Shown: positions 15,953-24,468, counted from the stretch's first letter. The stretch: 37,319 nt of DNA from Bryobacterales bacterium (GCA_019261985.1 JAFAQY010000134.1:1-37319); one strand, 5' to 3'. Numbers and translations: made by a program. The notes: a model not told the origin generated them from the sequence alone.

Positions 15953-17377
15953 CTACTTTCTTTGAAAATCGGGCGAGCCGAGAATCAACCCGATCAGGTC
16001 GGCCTTCGGCGGCGCTGGTTTTTTCTGAATAGAGTGCAGCGTCTGAGCGGAGGCATCGGCAAATAAAATCTGTTTCGCGGCCGCGGCCGGATCGTTCGAG
16101 AAACGGCTCGAATCCATCAACACGCCTTGTACATGGTTGCCGGCCAACTGAATCGCAAAATTCATTCGCGCCAGTAAAGCCGTTGAGCTGACCCACTCCG
16201 CATTGGCGCTTGAATAGCCGGTCGGCTCGATCTTGCGGTAGAGTGCCTCGCCGAGAACGCCGGTTTGATTTACCAGCCCCGCTTCGGATTCGACGCGCGC
16301 GCCGGTAGCGCGGGCCGCGCTGACGACGAGTTCTAGCGGCGTTTTGACTTTGGCGCGGTAAGCGCCTTGGGAGAAAAACTCGCGCGAGCCGAACATTGTC
16401 GCCAGAACCGCGCGGATATCGCCGCCGGTCGCCTGAAATGTTTGTGCCATGCGCGCGATCAGCGCCGGCGGCGGATCGTCCGCGACAAAACGTTCAGCCA
16501 GCTTCTTCGAAATGAACTTCGCGGTTGAAGGATGCCGGGCGAGAATATCGAGCACCGTCTCGCCATCGTCCATTCCGCCCCCGGCCGGAATCGTCACGCC
16601 GAGCACGATTTTTTCCGCCTTATCGTGTGTGCGCGCGTCGAAGCGGAACGTGCCTCCGCTATCTTGATTCGGCCGGTCGATAGTCCAGCCGGTGAAGCAG
16701 CGGGCGACTTCGATAATGTCGTGTTGTGTGTAGCCGCCATCCACCCCGAGCGTGTGCAATTCCATCAGCTCGCGCGCGTAGTTTTCGTTCAGGCCGCGCG
16801 TCGGACGCTTGGCGTTCGCTCGCCCGGTCTGCTCAGGGGCGACGCTCTGCCAGTTGTCGAGATAGAACAGCATCGCCGGGCTATGCGCGGTGGCGCCGAG
16901 CAGGTCGCGGAATTTGCCCAGTGCGTTCGGGCGAATCGCGTCGCGCTCATAAGCCGGCACTAGCCGCCGGTCCGCGCCTTTCGTCATATCGACGTTGAAA
17001 TGGTTGTACCAGAAATCCACCAGAACTTCTTCCAACTGGCGGTTGCTGTAAACAGCACGGTAAATCTTATCTTGCGCGTATTGCGCGGGCTGGACCTGCG
17101 CTGAGTTGCCGGCGGGAGATGGGCGAACGTCCAGCTGCGGCCGCTGGGCGATCCTCTCGGGGTGCAATTGCAGATCGATCCACTTCTCCAGTCCCATCTT
17201 CTTCACTGCGGCGATATCACCCGGACGCGGGCCGAACGTCAGCCGGTTGAGCGCATGCAGAATAGACTGGTCCTTCGAGAGCTTCTTTTCAAATTGACTG
17301 TAATCCGCACCCGGAGTCTTGATGTTTCCGGCCGGTAGACTGGCGGCCATACAAAACAGCGCCGCGAATTTCCACAT
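15953..17377 (-). CDS. DUF1800 secreted protein
   Basis: 474 aa with a signal peptide (MWKFAALFCMAASLPAG). The DUF1800 signature is complete: ALNRLTFGPRPGDIAAVKKMG, VDFWYNHFNVDMTKG, NENYARELMELHTLGVDGGY, VARCFTGWTI, and the C-terminal WVSSTALLARMNFA. The start is supported by GAGG about 8 bases upstream. It leads the DUF1800 > DUF1501 > VWFA unit, with a two-base gap to the next ATG, and lies 57 bases behind the LolA-like gene. Its molecular role is unknown; the invariant pairing with DUF1501 suggests a shared extracytoplasmic process. Confidence 0.93.
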   Translation of the reverse strand: MWKFAALFCMAASLPAGNIKTPGADYSQFEKKLSKDQSILHALNRLTFGPRPGDIAAVKKMGLEKWIDLQLHPERIAQRPQLDVRPSPAGNSAQVQPAQYAQDKIYRAVYSNRQLEEVLVDFWYNHFNVDMTKGADRRLVPAYERDAIRPNALGKFRDLLGATAHSPAMLFYLDNWQSVAPEQTGRANAKRPTRGLNENYARELMELHTLGVDGGYTQHDIIEVARCFTGWTIDRPNQDSGGTFRFDARTHDKAEKIVLGVTIPAGGGMDDGETVLDILARHPSTAKFISKKLAERFVADDPPPALIARMAQTFQATGGDIRAVLATMFGSREFFSQGAYRAKVKTPLELVVSAARATGARVESEAGLVNQTGVLGEALYRKIEPTGYSSANAEWVSSTALLARMNFAIQLAGNHVQGVLMDSSRFSNDPAAAAKQILFADASAQTLHSIQKKPAPPKADLIGLILGSPDFQRK

Positions 17378-17434
17378 GCTTTCGCCTCTACTGTTATTAA
17401 ACGCGACCAGAGAAAAAAAGTTGTGTGTCTAGTC

Positions 17435-18112
17435 CTACGGGTGAAGTTCTTTCACTCCGGGCGGCGTCTTCAGGATATAGGCCGAATCCGGCAGCGACGG
17501 ATTCAGTTTGGGATCCGAGTAGGTCACTAGATAATAATCCTTCGACGGTTTAGTGACCTTCTCTTGAATCGGATTCGCCTGTCCATCCGGGATCCAAAGA
17601 TCGATTTTCGTCACGTAGTTCTTTCGGATATCGGCCGATTTGGGAGTTAGCTCGAGGTGAGTGGTGTGAGCGGCTCCGATGGTTTCGTCGCCGGCGCGCT
17701 TTACGTCGTAGTCTTTGCGCAGCTCGGCGGTTGATACACCGAAGCCCAGAAGCATCATTCGATCCGCGGTCGTGGCCAGCTTGCCCGTATCGTAAATCTC
17801 GACCGTTTTCGCTCGGGGCGAATACACTCTCACCGTGCGGCCGCTGAAATAGATCGCATGAGGATTTGGCTCATCGAACTGCGTGAGCGCTTCCATGCCG
17901 TTCTTCGTTCGGCGCATGGCCATGGTCCCCGTCATCTGCTCGGACTCGTTTAGGACGGCTGTGTAATCGTTTCGCGTCAGCTTCGCGGTAAACGATTTGA
18001 AATCCTTCGCGGCGGCGTCCATTCGAGCGAGAACGTCGTCTAGCGAATCGGCGCGCGCCGCAATTGCGAGGACGGCAACCAAAATCGAACTGGAAAACGA
18101 CCGCATTCTCAA
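17435..18112 (-). CDS. LolA-like outer-membrane lipoprotein-sorting protein
   Basis: 225 aa with a signal peptide (MRMRSFSSSILVAVLAIAARADS). The mature domain has the LolA-type beginning LDDVLARMDAAAKDFKSFTAKL and a series of beta strands (GTMAMRRTKNGMEALTQF, VRVYSPRAKTVEIYDTGK) expected of the open-barrel lipid carrier fold. The role would be periplasmic transport of lipoproteins or another acyl ligand. Its ATG overlaps the stop of the small membrane protein upstream (ATGA), so the two are coupled. It may not be the housekeeping LolA; many Acidobacteria have several LolA-like proteins. Confidence 0.82.
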   Translation of the reverse strand: MRMRSFSSSILVAVLAIAARADSLDDVLARMDAAAKDFKSFTAKLTRNDYTAVLNESEQMTGTMAMRRTKNGMEALTQFDEPNPHAIYFSGRTVRVYSPRAKTVEIYDTGKLATTADRMMLLGFGVSTAELRKDYDVKRAGDETIGAAHTTHLELTPKSADIRKNYVTKIDLWIPDGQANPIQEKVTKPSKDYYLVTYSDPKLNPSLPDSAYILKTPPGVKELHP

Positions 18113-18450
18113 GGCCGCGCGTAGGCCATGTAGCCGATTACGTCCTTCTCGGCGGGCACCGGCTCCACGCGAGTGATCGTTTGCCGCGCTTTGAATTGGT
18201 GGTTCACCAGAGACGTAGCTTTCTCGATGCGGCCTTCCGGCGGTACGCCCTCAAGCAATTCGGCCGCGATCCAGTACTGCCTCACTCCCGGTTCCGATGG
18301 CAGAATCACCACATTCGCCGCACGCGGCTGATCCTGGAAAATGTCGCGGGGCGTGAGGAAAATAAACGCTAATATAAGCCCGACCATGACGTCGTACTGC
18401 CAGCTTCCGCGCGAAAAGTCCCAGAAGAGGAAGCGACCCAGGGTCCTCAC
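18109..18450 (-). CDS. small single-pass membrane protein of unknown function
   Basis: 113 aa. The N-terminus FLFWDFSRGSWQYDVMVGLI continues into one hydrophobic helix (about residues 18-34). A soluble domain of about 75 residues then begins TPRDIFQDQPRAANVVIL and has a mixed alpha/beta look. I do not know a named family. The ATGA overlap with the LolA-like gene indicates a coupled pair, so a role beside that carrier in the envelope is likely. It is the first gene of what may be a five-gene run down to the VWFA protein. Confidence 0.78.
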   Translation of the reverse strand: MRTLGRFLFWDFSRGSWQYDVMVGLILAFIFLTPRDIFQDQPRAANVVILPSEPGVRQYWIAAELLEGVPPEGRIEKATSLVNHQFKARQTITRVEPVPAEKDVIGYMAYARP

Positions 18451-18496
18451 CCCTTCAGTTTAACAGTCAGTAGGCCAATTAACAGATCGCGAAAGG

Positions 18497-18630
18497 TGGA
18501 GCAGGTTGCCAACCTGCGGCGGGTTGCTAACCGGGTTGCTAACCCGCCTAGCCGCTAGTTGTATAGGTAGCCCGGCGCGTTAGCAATCGCGCGCCGGACA
18601 GCATGCCGGATAGCATCCGGCCCCACAAAC
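18497..18630. repeat. modular hairpin repeat, copy R5 (two elements in inverted orientation)
   Basis: The left element has hairpin GCAGGTTGCCAACCTGC and a second hairpin expanded to two GGGTTGCTAACC words. The right element lies on the other strand and ends GGCCCCAC, the reverse complement of the family start. It has cores GGATGCTATCC and GCGCGATTGCTAACGCGC. The pair occupies the 260-base spacer between folE and the 113-aa gene; I see no gene in the remaining bases (18631-18711). Confidence 0.8.
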
Positions 18631-18711
18631 GGCGTCCATGCTCGTTAATGCGCCCCAGGCGCATGTTTCCGTCGAAGACCCAAAACACCGCGGACCAGAC
18701 ACCCCGCGCCA

Positions 18712-19308
18712 CTAAACATGCCGGCCCACCAATGCGAGAAACTCATCCCGCGTAGCCTTACTCGCGCGAAAAGCGCCGAGCATCGTGCTCGTGATCGTCC
18801 CCGAGTGCTGCTTCTCGACCCCGCGCATCATCATGCAGAAATGGCGAGCTTCAGCCATAACGCCAACGCCGCGGGGGGAAATAGCCGATTCTACGGCCTC
18901 CGCCACCTGCTGAGTCAGGCGCTCCTGCAACTGCATTCGCCGCGCATACATATTTACGATGCGGGGGATTTTGCTCAACCCGATGACCTTGTCCTTGGGC
19001 AAATAAGCGACGTGAATCTTTCCGAAAAACGGCAGCAGGTGATGTTCGCACATGCTGAAGAATTCGATGTCCTTCACGATCACCATCTCATCGCACTTCA
19101 CCGAAAATATCGCGCCGTTGACGATCTGCTCCAGGCTCTCTTCATAGCCGCGCGTCAGGAACTGCATGGCTTTTTCCCAGCGTTCCGGCGTGTGCCGGAG
19201 TCCTTCGCGCTGCGGATCCTCGCCTAACATGCGCAAAACGTCCCGGATATGCGAGGCTACAGACGGCCCCTGCGGCTGCAATACCTTGACTACCGCGTCA
19301 TTCTTCAA
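18712..19308 (-). CDS. folE: GTP cyclohydrolase I
   Basis: 198 aa, normal length. The zinc ligands are present as C87 and H90 in [14 protein letters not shown] and C158 in RHFCMMM. The catalytic His in CEHH and the substrate segment [15 protein letters not shown] are intact, as is HSGTITST near the C-terminus. It converts GTP to 7,8-dihydroneopterin triphosphate in the cytoplasm, the shared precursor of folate, tetrahydrobiopterin and 7-deazapurines. Its ATG overlaps the stop of the first PTPS paralogue (ATGA), placing it third in a pterin operon. The two upstream enzymes would use its product. Confidence 0.97.
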   Translation of the reverse strand: MKNDAVVKVLQPQGPSVASHIRDVLRMLGEDPQREGLRHTPERWEKAMQFLTRGYEESLEQIVNGAIFSVKCDEMVIVKDIEFFSMCEHHLLPFFGKIHVAYLPKDKVIGLSKIPRIVNMYARRMQLQERLTQQVAEAVESAISPRGVGVMAEARHFCMMMRGVEKQHSGTITSTMLGAFRASKATRDEFLALVGRHV

Positions 19309-19715
19309 TTCCTGCCGACCTCCAGGTCAAACGCATTCCGATCGGTTTCCGAGATGCGCAAATGCGCCAGGCGCGCCGGCAGGTCCCAACCATCGAGCAG
19401 AAGATCGCGCACCAGGGACGCTAAATTCTCAGTGGTCGGGACCACGTGCGCAAACTCGGGCAGATCCTGATTCAGATTACGGTACTCCACGCGCGCAAGC
19501 GCATGCCGCCGCACCAGGCCGTCCAGAGCCGCTCGATCTACTAGCCGGCCGTCCGCGTTTACCGGGCCTTCCACAGTAACGTCGAGGATGTAATCGTGGC
19601 CGTGGCCGAAGGGATTGGCGCACTTGCCGTAAAGCCGGCGATTTTCTTCTTCGCTCAGCGCCGGCGTATGCAGCCGGTGCGACGCCGCGAACCGGTAACG
19701 GCGGGTAAGCCGCAT
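19305..19715 (-). CDS. 6-pyruvoyl-tetrahydropterin synthase / QueD family, paralogue 1 (Cys kept, Asp-His lost)
   Basis: 136 aa, full length. The zinc ligands are H13 (AASHRLH), H38 and H40 (FGHGHDY). The nucleophilic Cys is present, C32 in YGKCANP. The motif PTTEN and the C-terminal Glu (SET, E123) are present. The usual catalytic Asp-His pair (DHxxLN) is replaced by E77-Y78 (VEYRNLN). The family converts dihydroneopterin triphosphate to 6-pyruvoyl- or 6-carboxy-tetrahydropterin. It lies between paralogue 2 (one-base gap) and folE (ATGA overlap). The missing Asp-His suggests it is not a self-sufficient synthase; see findings. Confidence 0.93.
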   Translation of the reverse strand: MRLTRRYRFAASHRLHTPALSEEENRRLYGKCANPFGHGHDYILDVTVEGPVNADGRLVDRAALDGLVRRHALARVEYRNLNQDLPEFAHVVPTTENLASLVRDLLLDGWDLPARLAHLRISETDRNAFDLEVGRN

Positions 19716-19716
19716 G

Positions 19717-20127
19717 CTATTCGTCTCCTATGTCGACGTACAGATCCGCTGTCTCATACAGCCGCACATTGCGGAGCTTTGCGGTTTTGCCCCGAAGCCG
19801 CGGTTCCAGCCGCCTGCGGATCTCAACAGCGATGTTTTCCGTCGTCGGAATCACGCGATCGAATGGAGGCACTTCACGATTCAGAAACCGGTGATCCATC
19901 GGCTCCACCACCTCTTGATTCAGGATCTGCTTCAGCTCTCGCAAATCGAAGACCATGCCCGTGACCGGGTCCGGCTCGCCCTCCACCGTCACTTCGAGCA
20001 CGTAATTGTGCCCGTGTCCATTAGGATTCGCATCGGGCCCGTAGACTTTGCGGTTCTCCTCCAAACTCCAGGCAGGATTAGCGCAGACATGCGAGGCGGA
20101 GAATTCCGCCTTTCGGGTAATGAACAT
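19717..20127 (-). CDS. 6-pyruvoyl-tetrahydropterin synthase / QueD family, paralogue 2 (Asp-His kept, Cys lost)
   Basis: 136 aa, the same length as its neighbour and alignable without gaps through the first 48 residues. The zinc ligands H13, H38 and H40 (PNGHGHNY) are intact. D78-H79 in PMDHRFLN are the canonical catalytic pair. PTTEN and the Glu in YET (E125) are present. The nucleophilic Cys position is Asp (D32 in YGPDANP). It is the first gene of the operon. Alternatives are a PTPS-III-like enzyme, where the Cys is replaced by Glu and folate-type products are made, or one half of a composite enzyme with paralogue 1. C15 (ASHVC) is not at the catalytic position. Confidence 0.93.
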   Translation of the reverse strand: MFITRKAEFSASHVCANPAWSLEENRKVYGPDANPNGHGHNYVLEVTVEGEPDPVTGMVFDLRELKQILNQEVVEPMDHRFLNREVPPFDRVIPTTENIAVEIRRRLEPRLRGKTAKLRNVRLYETADLYVDIGDE

Positions 20128-20264
20128 GGACGGCTATTAGATGAGATCGTGCGCGTTCGCGATTCTCCGATTCAATGATATCGCGCGCCAATAGCGTGGA
20201 ATTGGGCTCAAGTCCGCTTTGCGGGCTCGTGCTCTTGGCTGAAAAGAATTACGCCGGTGCGGGT

Positions 20265-21644
20265 TTACTGCTTCTTCTTAGCTGCCGCCGTCCCTTTCTT
20301 TGCGGCGGGAGCAGCGTTCTTGCCGGTCCAACCGGTGAGCTGGTCCTTCTCGACATCGAACGTGATCGAGAAGGGCTCTTTCGTGAAGCTCTTTGCCGTG
20401 CCCTCGAATTCCAGCTCTTCGCCCGGCTCCATCTTGCCCGGCAGAGCAGTCTCAAACATCAGCTTGGCATCCGGCACGCCCGCTTTTTCAATAGCCAGAT
20501 TGACCTCTTTCGGACGCGCCGCGGGGGTCATTGACACAATTTTGCCCTTGAACTTCGAGACGCCATTGGCGCCGCCAGGCAGCAGGGTGCCTTTTACGTT
20601 CATTTCAAAGAACGCATCGCCATCCGGCTTGGTCAGATTCTCTCTGAGCGTCTTCACCCACAAGGTCAACATGGGGTTCTTGGCGGCCTCTTCGGCTTCC
20701 TTCGCCGCCTGCTCCTGGGCGATATCGGCCGTGCTCTTGATCTTGAAATCGGCGGGCGGGAAGGCATCGTTCTTAGCCAGCGCCAGCAACTGATCCAAGC
20801 CCTCGTTAGACCCGTGGTACTGCGGATAAACCTTCTGAAGATACGCCTTTACCTGCGTGCGGTCCTGTGCGGAAAGAGCGTTCGGGCCGTCATAGGCAGC
20901 CGCGCGAGCGTAATCGTAAAGCGCCAGCGGCTGTTCTTCGGGCTTTTGTTTCGCCTGCGCCAGGATCGTGCCCGCCAAGTCATAAGAAACCGCGCCTTCG
21001 GTCGGATCCATTTTGAGCAGCTTAGTCAAATCGGCTTCCGCGCGAGCGTTGTCTTTCGACTGGTCCTTGCGCTGGTCGATCACCCACTTCAACGTTGCGA
21101 CGGCGTAGGGTTTCGATTGCGTCTTCGCTTTCGCCCAATCGTCGTCCTTGACGCCCTCCGGTTTATTAGTCGGCGCGTAGACGGCATCGATATTGTTAAA
21201 GAGGTACGTCGCAGTCTTCTCGGCTAAATCCAGGTCGGCCGGCGCGGGCGGCTTCAGCGCCTGCACCGCCGCGAGAATCGCGGACAGCGCGTGGAAGTTG
21301 TTGGGTTTGTCTTTAAGGATGTCTTGAGCGGTATCGATCACCTGCCGCTGTTGATTCAGTTGCTGGTAGGTGGTCAGGATCATGTCCTTCCGCCCCTCGG
21401 CGAAATCGCTGCTGGGATATTGCTGCTTCCATTTATCGAGCTTCTCCAGCCGGGAGGTCGGGTTCTGATCCTTCACCGCCGAATCGTACAGATCGAACTC
21501 GGCGCGATCTTTCCACTCAGGTTTTTTATCCTGAGCGGCGAGAACGAACGTCAGCGCGAATGCTGCGAGCGCTGTAAAGGTGACAGCAAAGCTTTTTTTT
21601 GTGAACACCGCGAACCTCCGTGCAGGATGGAATCGGTTAACCAT
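20265..21644 (-). CDS. secreted helical-repeat protein of unknown function
   Basis: 459 aa from the ATG at 21644, chosen because it follows a good promoter and gives a signal peptide (basic start MVNRFHPARRF, hydrophobic core, cleavage near LAAQ). Residues 45-330 are a chain of amphipathic helices resembling tetratricopeptide-type repeats (LDKWKQQYPSSDFAEGRKDM, AEADLTKLLKMDPTEGAVSY). Residues 350-430 look like a beta domain with FKGKIVSMTPAARPKEVNL. The tail is Lys/Ala-rich (APAAKKGTAAAKKK). I know no named family. It is probably a periplasmic protein-protein interaction protein and monocistronic. Confidence 0.8.
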   Translation of the reverse strand: MVNRFHPARRFAVFTKKSFAVTFTALAAFALTFVLAAQDKKPEWKDRAEFDLYDSAVKDQNPTSRLEKLDKWKQQYPSSDFAEGRKDMILTTYQQLNQQRQVIDTAQDILKDKPNNFHALSAILAAVQALKPPAPADLDLAEKTATYLFNNIDAVYAPTNKPEGVKDDDWAKAKTQSKPYAVATLKWVIDQRKDQSKDNARAEADLTKLLKMDPTEGAVSYDLAGTILAQAKQKPEEQPLALYDYARAAAYDGPNALSAQDRTQVKAYLQKVYPQYHGSNEGLDQLLALAKNDAFPPADFKIKSTADIAQEQAAKEAEEAAKNPMLTLWVKTLRENLTKPDGDAFFEMNVKGTLLPGGANGVSKFKGKIVSMTPAARPKEVNLAIEKAGVPDAKLMFETALPGKMEPGEELEFEGTAKSFTKEPFSITFDVEKDQLTGWTGKNAAPAAKKGTAAAKKKQ

Positions 21645-21672
21645 AGTTATTGTGACTGCCTTATCTCTGCGG

Positions 21673-21702
21673 AGTATACCCGAAGCACCCTGCCAGTGGC
21701 AA
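21673..21702 (-). promoter_or_regulatory. sigma-70-type promoter of the helical-repeat protein gene
   Basis: On the minus strand TTGCCA (21702-21697) and TATACT (21678-21673) are separated by 18 bases. Transcription would start about 22 bases before the ATG at 21644. The fit to consensus and the distance are both good. Confidence 0.7.
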
Positions 21703-21789
21703 GGGGCCATCCGTTATACGTAGATGCCGGAAACGGAGGACTTGTTCCAGTCCTCACGGCACGACGGAGCCTGCCGCGGCGGGGTTGGG

Positions 21790-21815
21790 CGGCTTCGCGA
21801 AAAATTCGCGAGCCG
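21790..21815 (-). other. hairpin in the 3' spacer of the BACON/TIGR03437 gene
   Basis: CGGC-TTCGCGAA and TTCGCGA-GCCG pair with one bulged base around an AAA loop, about 50 bases downstream of the stop of the minus-strand gene at 21866. There is no following T run, so it may be an mRNA 3' structure rather than a true intrinsic terminator. The rest of the spacer (21711-21865) shows nothing else. Confidence 0.45.
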
Positions 21816-21865
21816 CGGCGACCCTTTGCCGCCTTCCAGCGAACACGGGGCTGGTTCCGCAGATC

Positions 21866-23986
21866 CTATTTTATCGTGAGCGGAACAGGCATGCTGCATG
21901 CGGTCGACGATGCTCCCATGGGCGTTGCACAAACGTACACGGCGGTCGTCATCGGCGGCAGATCCGATGGAATCGCCATGTCCACCTGTTGGATGCCGGG
22001 CAAGCCCGGAGCGGGGCCGGCGTAGTAGGGCAGCTCGATATCGCGATCATGGATGCGGCCGGTGATGGTTCCCGCGCCTGAGAATCCGGTGGCGAAGACC
22101 TGGATGATGCTGCCCGCGGTGGCCCCATGAGAGGCGTCGTTGGGCGTGTAATCCTGGTTCAGCACCCCGCCGGAAAAAATCGCCGGACCGAAAGCAGCCA
22201 CATTTACTGTGCTCGGCTGGCTGGCATTGCCGTCCACCGTCACTACAAGCTGAGAGGTCGCTCTTGAACCCAACGCGGGCGGCGCCAGCAGATTTATTTG
22301 TGTGGCGTCGGAATAAGAGATCGCGGCCGGAAGGCCGTCGAATGTGGCCGTGACATTCTTCCCGGCAAAATTCGTCCCCTTAAGCGTACTGAGGGATCCA
22401 GGCACAACGGCCGCGGCTACTAAGCTCGCCGCATTCAGTACCTGGCTGATCGCCGGCACGGGGGCCGTAACGTTAAGGGTGACGGTTACCGTTTTTGTCC
22501 CTACGTAAGGTCCGGCATCGATCGTGAGCGCCGATGTGTACGTTCCCGGCGCAAGATTTCCAGGGGTCACATACACGTACACCGGACTAGTGCCGCTGCC
22601 CTGCGTGGCGCTGAGACTAAGCCAGCTTGACGCCGCAGTGGTGATCTGCCACGGCATGCTGGTGATCCCCCCCGTCTGCAGGATGGAAAAATAATTCTGC
22701 TGCATCTTGCCGTTTGCCGCCGCCGTGAACTGTAGAGTCGTTGGAGTAACGATCAGGCTCGGAAGAGCGGTGGCGCAATCGCCAACGATCGTGCAATCGG
22801 GCTGCGGCGCGAGTGCGGCAAAACGCGGGATGGGCTCGGTTGGCGAGGCGTTTATCACCGTCGACTGAGGAGCAAGCAACAGCGCTGAAGACGTTTGCGA
22901 TGCGCTTCGGTTTCCGTTCGGGGCCAGGCCCAGGAACGCCGGGAATTGCGCGAACTCGATGGCGTTCGGATTCGCATCCACTACTTCGTACACCACGTAC
23001 GCCGAGCCATTCACCACCGGCGCCTGAGAAACCGTGTTGAACGCCACATTTCCGGAGCCGGTCGCGCCCGGCTGATACACCGGCGATCCGCCCGCCCCGT
23101 TTGCGTTCGCGCCCGCAACTCGCGCAAGTAGCAACGAGCCGGACGGGGACGGCGCATACACTCCTCCCGAAGCGGGGAATTCGAAGTCGCCGCCCGCGGT
23201 GGGTTGAATGGCGTCCGAGCCGGCGATCACGTCAGGCACGAAGATCTGAGCGTCCGAAGGAAACCCTGAATAGGTCACGATCACCCGCGTGCCGGAGTCT
23301 GCGTTAAAGTTTACGTCCGAAGCTTTCGGGGCAAACGCGTCCGCATATCCTTCGGTGAAGCGGGTGGTCGCGAAAGCCGTGTTGGCCTGGATCAGGTGAG
23401 CGAAGTCGATTGTGGCCGGAAGCGGCGACCCGTTTTGAGCGCAGATGAGCGTCGACACAAATGAAACGTATAGCCCCAACTGCGGCCGCCCCACCACGAC
23501 TTGGCTCATAGTCAACGCGAGCCCCGCTCCATTCACCGATATCGAGGCAATGATCGGATTATTGATAGGCAGGCCGTTCGCGTTCACACGAATATTCGCG
23601 ATATTCAATGCAACCGTGCCCTGCGCTGAAAGCGGAATGCCGACGCCATTAAATACGAGAGTGTTTGGGTTCAGCAGAAGGGGCTGAGATACGACCGCCT
23701 GCGGCCCGGAGCCGCTATCCACCGTGAAAACGAGGCCGGTGAGCAGATTGCCGGTGGAAATACGGTTCGAGACATTCGTGTTCACCGAAACCGCGATATT
23801 CGCGCTAAACACGGCGCTGGGCGTGCCGTTGCAGGTGATGTTGATATCGCCGACTCGTTCGGCTAAACCCTCTTTATGAACCACCGGTGGCACCGCGCTG
23901 GTTATGCACGTGGCTGACTGGGCGAAAAGACTTCCAGCGGATGCAAAAATCGACAAAAATAAAAGGTTGCGAGACACGGAAAGCAT
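21866..23986 (-). CDS. secreted BACON-domain protein with Solibacter-type C-terminal domain
   Basis: 706 aa with a signal peptide (MLSVSRNLLFLSIFASAGSLFAQS). Residues 25-400 are beta-rich and unassigned, with many VNTNVSNR-like segments. A BACON-like domain (about 410-505) carries ITTAASSWLSLSATQGSG then APGTYTSALTI. The C-terminal 190 residues match the TIGR03437 pattern: VLNAASLVAAAVVPGSLSTL, NVTATFDGLPAAISYSDATQ, IQVFATGFSG and VDMAIPSDLPP. Such proteins are exported, and the C-terminal domain may act in surface anchoring or sorting; function is otherwise unknown. The start is supported by AGGAAG just upstream and an extended -10. Confidence 0.88.
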   Translation of the reverse strand: MLSVSRNLLFLSIFASAGSLFAQSATCITSAVPPVVHKEGLAERVGDINITCNGTPSAVFSANIAVSVNTNVSNRISTGNLLTGLVFTVDSGSGPQAVVSQPLLLNPNTLVFNGVGIPLSAQGTVALNIANIRVNANGLPINNPIIASISVNGAGLALTMSQVVVGRPQLGLYVSFVSTLICAQNGSPLPATIDFAHLIQANTAFATTRFTEGYADAFAPKASDVNFNADSGTRVIVTYSGFPSDAQIFVPDVIAGSDAIQPTAGGDFEFPASGGVYAPSPSGSLLLARVAGANANGAGGSPVYQPGATGSGNVAFNTVSQAPVVNGSAYVVYEVVDANPNAIEFAQFPAFLGLAPNGNRSASQTSSALLLAPQSTVINASPTEPIPRFAALAPQPDCTIVGDCATALPSLIVTPTTLQFTAAANGKMQQNYFSILQTGGITSMPWQITTAASSWLSLSATQGSGTSPVYVYVTPGNLAPGTYTSALTIDAGPYVGTKTVTVTLNVTAPVPAISQVLNAASLVAAAVVPGSLSTLKGTNFAGKNVTATFDGLPAAISYSDATQINLLAPPALGSRATSQLVVTVDGNASQPSTVNVAAFGPAIFSGGVLNQDYTPNDASHGATAGSIIQVFATGFSGAGTITGRIHDRDIELPYYAGPAPGLPGIQQVDMAIPSDLPPMTTAVYVCATPMGASSTACSMPVPLTIK

Positions 23987-24022
23987 GACTTCCTACGAAA
24001 ATGGAAGGGCGCGGGTGCAACG

Positions 24023-24031
24023 ATAATACCA
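24023..24031 (-). promoter_or_regulatory. extended -10 promoter element of the BACON/TIGR03437 gene
   Basis: The minus strand reads TGGTATTAT, an extended -10, 37 bases before the ATG at 23986. No good -35 is visible. The 86-base spacer is shared with the divergent BON gene. Confidence 0.5.
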
Positions 24032-24072
24032 CAGCGCCTGAGAATTTTCCGCGCCGGAAGCACTAATTCTAG

Positions 24073-24468
24073 GTGGCGAGAATCTTCACAGCCATGATTG
24101 TCGCTGCCGCGCTTGCGGCTGCCCAGCCCAAAGCGCCGGTTAAGCCCAAAGCCCCGCCATCGCAAGGCGCCACAGCGCAGCAGGATAAAGAGATTGAGGC
24201 CGCGATCAAGGCCAAGCTGGCGAAATCCAAGATCCGCAAGGACGGTTTCACCGTGCGCGTGCAGGGAGGCATCGCTTACTGGGAAGGCACGACCAATGTC
24301 GTCCAGCATAAAGGCTCCGCCACCCGCATGGCCAAGACCGCGGGCGCAAAGGCCGTGATCAACCACATAAAAGTAAGCGACGCCGCAAAACAACAAGCGG
24401 CCTCCAATCTGGAACAAGGCCGCCGGCGCGCTCAGGTCAAAAGAAGCGAGCCGCGGACGCAGCAGTAG
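24073..24468 (+). CDS. BON-domain periplasmic protein
   Basis: 131 aa from a GTG start; an ATG at 24094 inside the signal region is an alternative. A short signal peptide (MIVAAALAAAQ) and a Lys/Pro linker (KAPVKPKAPP) precede one BON domain (about residues 38-105: QQDKEIEAAIKAKLAKSKIR, VRVQGGIAYWEGTTNVVQHK, KAVINHIKVSD). BON domains bind phospholipid or help attach proteins to membranes. The tail is basic and Gln-rich. It is divergent from the BACON gene and appears monocistronic. Confidence 0.82.
   Translation: MARIFTAMIVAAALAAAQPKAPVKPKAPPSQGATAQQDKEIEAAIKAKLAKSKIRKDGFTVRVQGGIAYWEGTTNVVQHKGSATRMAKTAGAKAVINHIKVSDAAKQQAASNLEQGRRRAQVKRSEPRTQQ

Noticed and set aside
20211-20227. Hairpin AGTCCGC-TTT-GCGGGCT downstream of the gene ending at 20265
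   Set aside because: Short, has a wobble pair and no T run; too weak to call a terminator.
21291-22025. 244-codon plus-strand frame
   Set aside because: It runs antisense through two minus-strand genes and the promoter between them, with no family resemblance.
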